From contig NZ_CYUJ01000003.1 in assembly GCF_001299475.1 (NCBI RefSeq), positions 914,142 to 978,141 of the forward strand: a stretch of DNA of 64,000 nucleotides, given 5' to 3'. Position numbers and translations under genes: made by a program. The notes under the pieces are model-generated. The model did no database searches, had not been told where the DNA came from, and saw only the letters and a list, made by a program, of their open reading frames with translations. Shown here one piece after another: positions 9,271-17,081 of this stretch (the stretch's first letter is position 1; each line of letters starts with the position of its first letter). Source of the DNA: Neofamilia massiliensis (GTDB lineage: Bacteria > Bacillota > Clostridia > Tissierellales > Peptoniphilaceae).

Positions 9271-10683
9271 ATGGCTTATATAGATTATGAAAAAGAACCA
9301 AAATCAGATATAGCCTTTGTAGATATGAAAAGTTTTTACGCCTCTGTTGAATGTGTAATGAGAGGCCTTGATCCTTTAAGGACTTCCCTTTGTGTAATGT
9401 CTAGGGCTGACAACTCATCAGGTTTAATTTTAGCAGCCTCCCCAACTTTTAAAAAAGTTTTTGGCAAGGGAAATGTAGGTCGGGTCAGGGACCTTCCCTT
9501 TGATATAGAGACCAGAAAATTTAAAGTAGATCCCTTTAAGGACAAGGGCATAAGAATAACCAAAGACCTAGTTTCCTATATAGAAACTTGGGCAGAGAGG
9601 ACTTTAATTGTTCCGCCGCGAATGGCCTTATATATAGAAGAGAACTTAAAGATCCAAGAGGTTTTTAAAAATTATGCGCCAGTAGAGGAAATTTATCCCT
9701 ATTCTATAGACGAAGGCTTTATTGATTTGACTAGGTCTTTAAACTACTTTGTGCCAGATAAAAGTTTAAGTAGAAAAGACAAACTAGACCAAGTCTCCTT
9801 AAAAATTCAAAAAGATATTTTAAAAGCCACGGGAATTTATTCAACTGTAGGCATGTCTAATGCAAATCCATTACTTGCAAAACTCTGCTTAGACAACGAG
9901 GCGAAAAAAACTAAGACCATGAGGGCCAACTGGTCTTACGAAGATGTAGAGACAAAAGTTTGGACCATAAAAAATTTGACAGACTTTTGGGGCATAGGAG
10001 ATAGGACTGCAAGGAGATTAAATAAACTTAGAATTTTTTCTATAAGAGACTTGGCCAATGCAAATCCTGACAGGCTAGAAAAAGAATTTGGCATAATCGG
10101 CCTCCAACTTTGGTTTCACGCCAATGGAGTAGACGAGTCCAATGTAAAAGTCCCCTACATTCCAAAGTCTAAGGGATTAGGAAATTCTCAAATCCTTCCC
10201 CACGATTACACAGACCAGGGACAAATTGAACTAGTCCTTGGAGAAATGGCCGACCAAGTAGCTAGACGGATAAGGTCTATAGGAAAATTAGCTGGAGTAG
10301 TTTCAATTTATGTTGGCTACTCCTACAAGGAAAATTTAAAATCTATTAATGTCCAAGAAAAAATTATGCCAACTGCAGCATCTCAAATTTTAAGGTCCTA
10401 TGTCCTAGGACTTTTTAGAAAACACTATGAGGGCGGGGCAGTTAGAAGACTAGGAGTTCGCTATGACAATTTAGTAGATAAATCTTACAGGCCCTTTAGC
10501 TTTTTTGATGACTTAGAAAAAATTGAAAAAATGGAGGCCTTGGACTTGGTTGTAGATGAAATTAGAAATGACTATGGCTTTTTAGCCATTAAAAGGGGAG
10601 ACTCTCTCCTAGAAGGAGCCAGGGCCATAGAGAGAAGCAAATTAATTGGCGGCCACTGTGGAGGCATGGAGGGGATAAAATGA
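9271..10683 (+). CDS. Y-family DNA polymerase (DinB/UmuC/UvrX-type)
   Basis: This is a translesion polymerase of 470 residues. The N-terminal motif is AFVDMKSFYASVE with the first metal-binding Asp. The second catalytic motif is YSIDEGFIDLT, the SIDE motif of the family. A helix-hairpin-helix region (FWGIGDRTARRLNKLRIFSI) and a little-finger domain follow. The length and the partner genes resemble the Gram-positive UvrX/YqjW class rather than plain DinB. It overlaps the next gene by 4 nt. Expression is likely under the upstream repressor-protease pair rather than LexA alone. Confidence 0.88.
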   Translation: MAYIDYEKEPKSDIAFVDMKSFYASVECVMRGLDPLRTSLCVMSRADNSSGLILAASPTFKKVFGKGNVGRVRDLPFDIETRKFKVDPFKDKGIRITKDLVSYIETWAERTLIVPPRMALYIEENLKIQEVFKNYAPVEEIYPYSIDEGFIDLTRSLNYFVPDKSLSRKDKLDQVSLKIQKDILKATGIYSTVGMSNANPLLAKLCLDNEAKKTKTMRANWSYEDVETKVWTIKNLTDFWGIGDRTARRLNKLRIFSIRDLANANPDRLEKEFGIIGLQLWFHANGVDESNVKVPYIPKSKGLGNSQILPHDYTDQGQIELVLGEMADQVARRIRSIGKLAGVVSIYVGYSYKENLKSINVQEKIMPTAASQILRSYVLGLFRKHYEGGAVRRLGVRYDNLVDKSYRPFSFFDDLEKIEKMEALDLVVDEIRNDYGFLAIKRGDSLLEGARAIERSKLIGGHCGGMEGIK

Positions 10684-11036
10684 TTGACAGGTCTTACTTG
10701 CCCTTTAAGTCGGCGAGAAAATACGTAGATAGAGGCATGGCCAAGTGGATTGGATTTTTTATATCTGAACACAGGACAGCCCTAGAAGCAGAAGACGAGA
10801 CAATAGACTATTCGAAAAAAATGTCTGAAGAAGATTTAAGACTTTTACTAGGCCAGGCCTATATAAATTTTTTAGACTTAAAACTCTATACCGACCTTAG
10901 GAAAGATCCCTTTGTAGGTCGGGTCCAAGAAATATATAAGGACACAATTTATTTTAGAAGTGAGGGCAATGTCCAGGCCATAAACCTTTCTTCTATAATA
11001 CACCTAGAACTTTTTCAAAGAACAAATTCAGATTAA
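10680..11036 (+). CDS. YolD-like protein
   Basis: The protein has 118 residues. RGMAKWIGFFISEH near the start and the C-terminal pattern FVGRVQEIYKDTIYF, then NLSSIIHLEL, match the YolD family. Such genes commonly follow uvrX/yqjW-type polymerases in Bacillota, and YolD has been proposed to be a UmuD-like partner. The ATGA overlap with the polymerase gene supports coupled expression. The assignment rests on pattern and context; the sequence is short. Confidence 0.7.
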   Translation: MIDRSYLPFKSARKYVDRGMAKWIGFFISEHRTALEAEDETIDYSKKMSEEDLRLLLGQAYINFLDLKLYTDLRKDPFVGRVQEIYKDTIYFRSEGNVQAINLSSIIHLELFQRTNSD

Positions 11037-11049
11037 AAGGACAAAAGCG

Positions 11050-11080
11050 AGAAGATGGTTAATAACTGTCTTCTTTTTTT
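11050..11080 (+). terminator. Terminator after the polymerase cassette
   Basis: AGAAGATGGTT (11050-11060) pairs imperfectly with AACTGTCTTCT (11064-11074) and is followed by a run of T. Confidence 0.75.
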
Positions 11081-11124
11081 ACGTCCAAGTACAAGTAAAA
11101 AATTTACAAAAAATTTACATAAGT

Positions 11125-11154
11125 CTGACAAGAACTTTTATAAGGCTATACAAT
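11125..11154 (+). promoter_or_regulatory. Likely promoter of the ABC-2 exporter operon
   Basis: CTGACA (11125-11130) and TACAAT (11149-11154) are spaced 18 nt apart, 25 nt before the ATG of the ATPase gene. Confidence 0.5.
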
Positions 11155-11178
11155 AATAGAAGGCAAAGGAGGACTTAT

Positions 11179-12117
11179 ATGGAAAATGTAATAGAAATAA
11201 GAGGGCTTACAAAAAAATACAAGGAGTTAATTGCAGTTAACAACCTAGACCTAGATGTTGCAAGGGGAAAAATCCTAGGCCTCCTAGGACCAAATGGTTC
11301 TGGCAAGTCGACTACTATTAATTGTATCTTGTCTCTCCTAAAAAAAGATGGAGGCAGTGTAAAAATTTTTGACAAGGAAATGTCTCCAGATGCCTACGAT
11401 ATTAAGGCTAGAATTGGAGTGGTCTTCCAAGATGTTGGAGTCTATGATGAGCTAAATGTCTACGAAAACATTGACTATTTTTGCGGCCACTATATAAGAG
11501 ATAAAAACGAGAGAAAAAAATTAGTTCAAAGAGCCATAGACCTAGTTAGCCTTAATGACTTTGTAAAGTTTAAACCGAAAAAATTATCTGGCGGCCTACT
11601 TAGAAGACTTAACATAGCCTGTGGCATAGCCCACAAACCAGAATTAATTATTTTAGACGAGCCTACTGTTGCTGTAGACCCTCAATCTAGAAATAATATT
11701 TTAGAAGGCATAAAAAATTTAAACAAGGAAGGGTCCACAATAATTTATACCTCCCACTATATGGACGAGGTAGATTTTTTGTGCGACGACATAGTAATTA
11801 TTGACAAGGGTAAGCTTGTTGCCAAGGGAACTTCTAACGAGCTTAAAGACATGATAGAAGTAAATGAAAAAATAAGCTTTACAGCCAATGATCTAAGTGA
11901 CGACCTTGTTGAAAAAATTAAGGGCCTAAATAACCTTATAGACTTTGCCTACGATGACAAGACAGTCAAACTTAAATTTTCTGCTGGCCAAGGCTATTTA
12001 ATAGACCTAATAAAAGTTCTTGACGAAAATAAAGTAACTTACAAGTCATTAAATGTAGAAAAGCCAAGTTTAAATGACGTCTTCTTAGACCTAACTGGCA
12101 AGGATTTGAGGGATTAA
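11179..12117 (+). CDS. ABC-2 type exporter, ATP-binding protein
   Basis: The protein has 312 residues. Walker A is GPNGSGKST, the signature is LSGGLLRRL, Walker B is LIILDEPTVAVDP, and the H-loop is in TSHYMDEV. A C-terminal regulatory extension of about 90 residues is typical of the DrrA/CcmA-like drug and lipid exporters. It is followed 1 nt later by two permease genes. The substrate is unknown; the family commonly exports antibiotics, peptides or lipids. Confidence 0.9.
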   Translation: MENVIEIRGLTKKYKELIAVNNLDLDVARGKILGLLGPNGSGKSTTINCILSLLKKDGGSVKIFDKEMSPDAYDIKARIGVVFQDVGVYDELNVYENIDYFCGHYIRDKNERKKLVQRAIDLVSLNDFVKFKPKKLSGGLLRRLNIACGIAHKPELIILDEPTVAVDPQSRNNILEGIKNLNKEGSTIIYTSHYMDEVDFLCDDIVIIDKGKLVAKGTSNELKDMIEVNEKISFTANDLSDDLVEKIKGLNNLIDFAYDDKTVKLKFSAGQGYLIDLIKVLDENKVTYKSLNVEKPSLNDVFLDLTGKDLRD

Positions 12118-12118
12118 A

Positions 12119-13216
12119 ATGTTTTGGCACTCATTTAAAAACACATTAAAATATTTACTTAGACAAAGGGAAATGGTCTTTTGGGCCCTGGTCTTTCCAA
12201 TTATTTTAGGAATTTTCTTTAAGCTGGCCTTTGGAAATATAATGGCAGATTCTAAGTTTGAGACTATAAATGTAGCTGTAAACGAAGACCTCCTTGAAGA
12301 CCAATACTTTAAAAGCTTCTTAGAGGAAATGGAAGAGGAAAAATATTTTAAGCTGACAAAGACCAGTGATGAAAATATTTTAGTTAGAGACTCTGATGTA
12401 AAAGCCTACATCGCCTCTATGGACAAAATTTATACCAAAAAATCAGGCATAGATGAGTCTATTGTAGAGACAATAATGAATGTTTACTTGCAAAAAAGTT
12501 CTCTTATAGGCAGGCTTATGGCAAAAGATCCGACTACTGATCTGACAAAATTTTTAGACATTGAAGATCACATAGAAGACGTCTCTAGAAAGAATATGGA
12601 TCCAGTAAATACATTTTTCTACACCCTCTTAGGCATGACCACAATTTATGGCTACATGTGGGGCATGTATGTAATTTACCAATACGAGGCCAACCTTTCT
12701 GTAAATGCAAAGAGAAATACAGTGGCGCCGACTAAAAAACGCCTGACCCTAAGTGCAGCCATTCTTGCCAGCTGGCTAATAAACTTTTCTATTAATTTGA
12801 TTTTTATTTTTTATTTAAAGGAAATTTTAGCTGTGGACTTTGGGGACAAGTTTTCCCTTATAATTTTACTGTCTGCCCTTTCATCTCTAACTGGAGTTGT
12901 CTATGGAATCTTCCTTGGAGTTTCAAACAAACTAAGCCTCAATATTAAACAAGGCCTGGGCATAGCAACTACTATGTTTATGTCATTTTTAGCAGGGATG
13001 ATGGTTCCAGATATGAAAATACTAATTGCTGAACGCCTGCCCCTACTTGGGAAAATAAATCCAGTCACCTTAATTACCGACGCAGTTTATTCCCTTTATT
13101 ATTACGAGTCAAGTCAGAGATTTATGGAAAATATTTTCTATTTATCTTTAATAACCCTAGTCCTTGGAGCCTTGTCCTTGTACTTTATGAGAGGTAAAGA
13201 ATATGAAAGTCTATAA
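12119..13216 (+). CDS. ABC-2 type exporter permease
   Basis: The protein has 365 residues. One N-terminal membrane helix (FWALVFPIILGIFFKLAF) is followed by a large extracytoplasmic loop of about 130 residues and five further helices in the C-terminal half, the usual ABC-2 layout. It overlaps the next permease by 14 nt. It forms a transporter with the upstream ATPase. Confidence 0.85.
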   Translation: MFWHSFKNTLKYLLRQREMVFWALVFPIILGIFFKLAFGNIMADSKFETINVAVNEDLLEDQYFKSFLEEMEEEKYFKLTKTSDENILVRDSDVKAYIASMDKIYTKKSGIDESIVETIMNVYLQKSSLIGRLMAKDPTTDLTKFLDIEDHIEDVSRKNMDPVNTFFYTLLGMTTIYGYMWGMYVIYQYEANLSVNAKRNTVAPTKKRLTLSAAILASWLINFSINLIFIFYLKEILAVDFGDKFSLIILLSALSSLTGVVYGIFLGVSNKLSLNIKQGLGIATTMFMSFLAGMMVPDMKILIAERLPLLGKINPVTLITDAVYSLYYYESSQRFMENIFYLSLITLVLGALSLYFMRGKEYESL

Positions 13217-14312
13217 AAACTATTTCAAAATCCTTTGGACCCACAAGGTCCCAATAATCTTATACACTGTAATTTTCTTAGTCCTTTTAATGTTTTTTAC
13301 ACGAAGCGAAGAGGCCCAGGGCTATGAAAGTGTTGCTATAAATATTTATGTAGACGATGAGGCCCAGACAGACCTGTCTAAAGCTCTTGTAGCCTACCTA
13401 GGCAAGGCCAATAAAATAAAAGACATAGACAGGGACCTAGTAGAAGACAAACTCTTTTACCAAAATATCAACGTGGCTTTGGAAATTCCAAAGGACTTTG
13501 CTGAGGAGAAAAAAGTTTTATACAAGGCAGCCCCTGGAGACATAGGGGGCATGAAAATAAAGGAAGAAGTAAATAAATACCTAAGCCAAGTTGAAAGCTA
13601 TTTGCTAGCAGGTTTTTCTATGGATCAAGCTATTTCAAACACAAATGAGGACCTAGAAGAAAAATTTGTAGTTGCTATAAGGTCTGCAGCTGGAGTGAAA
13701 ACTGAGGACCACTCTGCCTTTTACTTTAATTTTTTAAACTACCTGCTTTTGTCTCAAGTTATGTTAATAGTTGCTATTATTGTAAAAGTCTACAAGAAAA
13801 AAACTGTGGCAATGAGAAACCTAGTCTCTCCTTTGCCTAAAAGCAAAATGAATTTTCAGCTAATGCTAGGCCATATAACAACAGGCCTAGGAGTTTGGTT
13901 TTTGTATATGTTAATTTTTGTAATTTTGTACAAGTACGATTTTACTAGGACAGACATCAACCTAATGATGGTAAACTCCCTGGTCTTTGCCCTGGCAGTT
14001 GTGGCAATGGCTGTCATGTTTACCAGCCTAATTAAAAACGACAATGCAGTCCAAGGTCTTACTAATGTCCTGGCCCTTGGCTCGTCATTTTTGTGCGGAG
14101 CCTTTGTGCCTCAAAAGTTTCTTGGATCAACTGCCTTAAAAATCGGCAAAATTTTTCCAAGCTACTACTATATTAAAAACAACAATCTCTTAGAAGAAAA
14201 TCCGTCAATTGAAACAATAAAGACTAACCTATTTATAATTTTAGCCTACGCCCTGGCCTTTATTATAATCTTTATTGTTTCCAAACCTAAGACAAGCGAC
14301 AAGATCAATTAA
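13203..14312 (+). CDS. ABC-2 type exporter permease, second subunit
   Basis: The protein has 369 residues with the same plan as the preceding permease: helix 1 (IILYTVIFLVLLMFF), a long outer loop, then several helices in the C-terminal half ending with LAYALAFIIIFIV. The pair probably forms a heterodimer with two copies of the ATPase. The two permeases are weakly similar in plan rather than recent duplicates. Confidence 0.83.
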   Translation: MKVYKNYFKILWTHKVPIILYTVIFLVLLMFFTRSEEAQGYESVAINIYVDDEAQTDLSKALVAYLGKANKIKDIDRDLVEDKLFYQNINVALEIPKDFAEEKKVLYKAAPGDIGGMKIKEEVNKYLSQVESYLLAGFSMDQAISNTNEDLEEKFVVAIRSAAGVKTEDHSAFYFNFLNYLLLSQVMLIVAIIVKVYKKKTVAMRNLVSPLPKSKMNFQLMLGHITTGLGVWFLYMLIFVILYKYDFTRTDINLMMVNSLVFALAVVAMAVMFTSLIKNDNAVQGLTNVLALGSSFLCGAFVPQKFLGSTALKIGKIFPSYYYIKNNNLLEENPSIETIKTNLFIILAYALAFIIIFIVSKPKTSDKIN

Positions 14313-14326
14313 AGATCCAAAGAAAG

Positions 14327-14355
14327 ACAGGCCCAAAAGAGGGCTTGTTTTTTTA
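14327..14355 (+). terminator. Terminator of the ABC-2 exporter operon
   Basis: ACAGGCCC (14327-14334) and GGGCTTGT (14341-14348) form an 8-bp stem with one G-U pair, followed by a T-run. Confidence 0.88.
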
Positions 14356-14420
14356 TAAAAAGTTTCTCTTTGATTTTTCAAAGATGAATTTTATAAAAAG
14401 CTAAGACAAATCTACAAAAA

Positions 14421-14839
14421 TGCTGTATTATAGTCTAGGAAAGAAAAGGTGAACTATGAAAAACAAATTTGGAAAAATTATGGTCCTAGGACTTTTTATA
14501 ATGATCTTCCTAGTAGCCTGTATAAATGCAACAGAGTCAGGAAGAATTGAAGGCTATTATATTGGAGATGGAGGCTTTGTCGTCAGCAAAAAATCTGAAA
14601 ACTTTGTGCCAGGGGATTTAATTATCGCCTCTAATAAAACTGACCAAGAAGGCCTAATCTTTGGCCAAAATTATTCGATTTTAGTTGATGAAGAGCTGCC
14701 AACAATAACTCCACCATCCTTTAAAATAAAATCAATTTCAGAGGACCTAGGCAGGTTCGAATATTTATATATGTCCTTTGTAAAGGCTGCTTCAATAATG
14801 GGAGTCTATGTAGACAAGTATTATTTAATAGACCTAAGA
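14421..14839 (+). repeat. Left copy of the 419-bp direct repeat bounding the island
   Basis: This stretch matches 31460-31877 from inside the -10 region of the lipoprotein promoter to codon 128 or so of its gene. I count one 1-nt gap at 14434-14436 and 14 mismatches. All 14 mismatches fall between 14614 and the end; the first part of the gene is identical. The sequences diverge completely outside the repeat on both sides. Confidence 0.92.
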
Positions 14840-14860
14840 AGCCTACAAGGAAAAGTTTAA
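14456..14860 (+). pseudogene. Truncated rhodanese-like lipoprotein gene
   Basis: The frame has 134 codons, and its first 128 match the intact lipoprotein at 31494-32111. It has the same signal peptide and lipobox (FLVAC). The similarity stops just after the rhodanese domain begins (YYLIDLR), and the frame ends six codons later at TAA in unrelated sequence. It therefore lacks almost the whole rhodanese domain. It may still produce a short lipoprotein, since the promoter -10, ribosome site and lipobox are intact. It marks the left edge of the island. Confidence 0.85.
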
Positions 14861-15027
14861 GCCCCAGTGGAAAAATCTCTACCTGGCCTACAGGAACGCT
14901 GGAAAGCTAGCAGAAATCCTCTTTTATCTAATAAAATTATTCATACAGTTTACGAAGAAGACCAGTATTTAGGCTTAAGGGAGACCTTGGGCCTATTTTT
15001 TAGTATGAGGGTTATGTTCTAATGCTG
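14846..15027 (+). other. Unrecognised fragment between the truncated gene and the intron
   Basis: These 182 bases have a codon-like composition closer to the chromosome than to the island. Two frames stay open for 40-50 codons, for example KNLYLAYRNAGKLAEI in one frame and LPGLQERWKASRN in another, but neither has a start in place. It may be a broken piece of another gene carried with the integration. I do not recognise it. Confidence 0.4.
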
Positions 15028-15583
15028 GTGTGAAAATCCCTACGGAGCGTAGTTACTGACGAATCTAATAGCGACTTGCAAGTTTTAGATGGCGACATCT
15101 AGGAGAGAAGAAGCAATAGCGAAATCGTGGCTTTACGAACAGGAACAGAATATAAGGCGTGACAGGTGGGCAAGCTAGCCAAAGATAGCAAAGACCCAAA
15201 AGGTAACCGTAAACCCAAAGCGTAAATTCTGCAAGTAAACGATGAAAGTATTAGGGCTTATCCCGTGAGGTCTCACTAGCGGAATAGTAGTAACAACGAA
15301 TAGTGAGAAGTCAGCAGAATCCATAGTAGCGAAGAAGTTTCTGTAATGGAAATGGAGCGAAGGGAGGAACGATATTTATTGTAATATTTGAAAAGGATGT
15401 ACTATGACTTGATGGAACACAAGAAATGACGTATTTATTTCTCAAGGTTCGGATACAAAAAGAATAAAGTTAAATAGATACATCAGTAATAAATAATATG
15501 ATACAAGAAAATATTGAACCGCCGTATACCGAACGGTACGTACGGGTGGTGTGAGAGGGGCTATAAATTAGCCCCTACTCGAT
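15028..15583 (+). mobile_element. Group II intron lacking an intron-encoded protein
   Basis: The stretch begins with GTGTG (consensus GUGYG). It continues with the structured, purine-rich sequence typical of bacterial intron domains I-III (for example the word GTAGCGAAGAAGTTTCTGTA at about 15326). A domain V-like hairpin lies at about 15521-15550 (ACCGCCGTATACC...GGTACGTACGGGTGGT), and a domain VI-like hairpin with a bulged A in AGGGGCTATAAATTAGCCCC. It ends with CTACTCGAT. At 556 nt it has no room for the reverse transcriptase, which normally sits in domain IV. I found no open frame for it. Boundaries are by consensus, plus or minus a few bases. Confidence 0.82.
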
Positions 15584-15710
15584 TTTTTAAGCGTTTATTA
15601 TTTTCTTATTAAAACTTTTACATGGCTTTAATACCTCTTCAATATAATATACTTACAAAACTTATCATTATAACATGTTGAAATTATAGTAAGCAATAAA
15701 GACATAAGTT

Positions 15711-17081
15711 TTAATCAATGATTAGATCACTCTTGTATGTTTTTAATTTATTTCTTATGGTCCTTTCTGTAATTCCAAGTATTTTTGCTGCTTCAGATTT
15801 ATTATAGCTACACTGTTTTAGAGTTTCTAGAATAATTTTTTTTTCTGCGTTTATTAAGCTTTCGCCTAAGAATATTGGTATTAGCTTTGAAGGTTTACTA
15901 TTTTCAATAGATTCATAACTTAAAATATTATTTTCAATGTCTATGGTATCTAATACTCCATCAGTTGATAAAGCAACTGCTCTTTCAATTATATTTTCAA
16001 GTTCTCTAATATTCCCTGGGAAACTATAGTCTAAAAGAGTTTTGCAAAAATCATTACTAATAAGGTCTATTTTTTTGTCAAGAAGAGTGCTGTATCTAGT
16101 GATAAATAACTCGACTAATTTAAATATTTCTTCTTTTCTTTCTCTAAGTGGAGGAACATGAATATTTATTACATTAAGTCTATAATAAAGATCTTCTCTA
16201 AATTTGCCCTCGTTGATCAAATCAACCAAATTTCTATTTGTTGCGGCGATTATTCTTATATCAATCTTTTTAGGTTGAGATCCTCCTATAGGAAAAACTT
16301 CTTTTTCCTGAATTACTCTGAGAAGTTTTGTTTGGAGAGCAAGGTCTAACTCTCCTATCTCATCAAATAAAAACGTACCTCCATTAGCTAACTCAATCAT
16401 TCCAGGTTTGTCTTTTAAAGCTCCTGTGAAAGCACCTTTTTTATATCCAAATAGCTCAGATTCTAACAAATTAGATGGAATAGCTGCACAGTTTATTACT
16501 CCAAAATGCTTAGTTCTTCTATTACCATGATAGTGAATATATTTTGCTAACATAGTTTTTCCAGTACCACTCTCTCCTGTTAAAAGTATAGTTGAATTAA
16601 TGTTTTTAACTTTTTCAATAGTATTTATTACTTTCTTCATTGCGTGGGAGTCAGCGATTATTCCAAAGTCAGAATATTTTGCACTTAACTGGTTATTTAA
16701 ATATTCAATTTCTTTATAAAGATTTTTAAATTTAATACCCTGCTCAATAATAAGTTCAAGTTGGTGTAGGTCTATAGGCTTATTAATATAGTAAAAGACT
16801 CCATCTTTAATTGCTTTGATAACTAATTCAGTGCTACCATAAGCAGTCATTAATATTACTACATTCTTAGGGTCTAAATACTTAATTTTTTTATACAGAT
16901 CCATTCCGGACTCTTGCCCAAGCTTCAAATCAGTTATTACTAGTTGAATATTATTTGTGTTATAAATATATAATGCATCTTCAATATTTTTAGCAGTGAA
17001 AATAACATATTTGTCTTTTAAGGTAAATCTAAGAGTTTCGCAGATTAGAATATCATCATCAACAATCAATATACTTTCCAT
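15711..17081 (-). CDS. Sigma-54-dependent response regulator (NtrC family)
   Basis: The protein has 456 residues in three parts. The receiver domain (residues 1-120) has the acidic cluster VDDD and the phospho-acceptor Asp51 in LVITDLKLG. The AAA+ domain has Walker A GESGTGKT and the GAFTGA loop that contacts sigma-54, followed by LFDEIGELD as Walker B. A Fis-type HTH at the C-terminus reads SEAAKILGITERTIRNKLK. It overlaps the upstream kinase gene by 23 nt and has its own AAAGGAG site. It is divergent from the microcompartment operon, whose promoter is of the sigma-54 type, so that operon is the natural target. Confidence 0.92.
   Translation of the reverse strand: MESILIVDDDILICETLRFTLKDKYVIFTAKNIEDALYIYNTNNIQLVITDLKLGQESGMDLYKKIKYLDPKNVVILMTAYGSTELVIKAIKDGVFYYINKPIDLHQLELIIEQGIKFKNLYKEIEYLNNQLSAKYSDFGIIADSHAMKKVINTIEKVKNINSTILLTGESGTGKTMLAKYIHYHGNRRTKHFGVINCAAIPSNLLESELFGYKKGAFTGALKDKPGMIELANGGTFLFDEIGELDLALQTKLLRVIQEKEVFPIGGSQPKKIDIRIIAATNRNLVDLINEGKFREDLYYRLNVINIHVPPLRERKEEIFKLVELFITRYSTLLDKKIDLISNDFCKTLLDYSFPGNIRELENIIERAVALSTDGVLDTIDIENNILSYESIENSKPSKLIPIFLGESLINAEKKIILETLKQCSYNKSEAAKILGITERTIRNKLKTYKSDLIID

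Noticed and set aside
8306..11036. XRE and ImmA genes as an integrated prophage or ICE
   Set aside because: No integrase, structural, conjugation or lysis gene is near; the next genes are a polymerase, YolD and an exporter.
14456..14860. Left lipoprotein copy as an independent complete gene
   Set aside because: It lacks nearly the whole rhodanese domain and ends in unrelated sequence six codons after the repeat ends.
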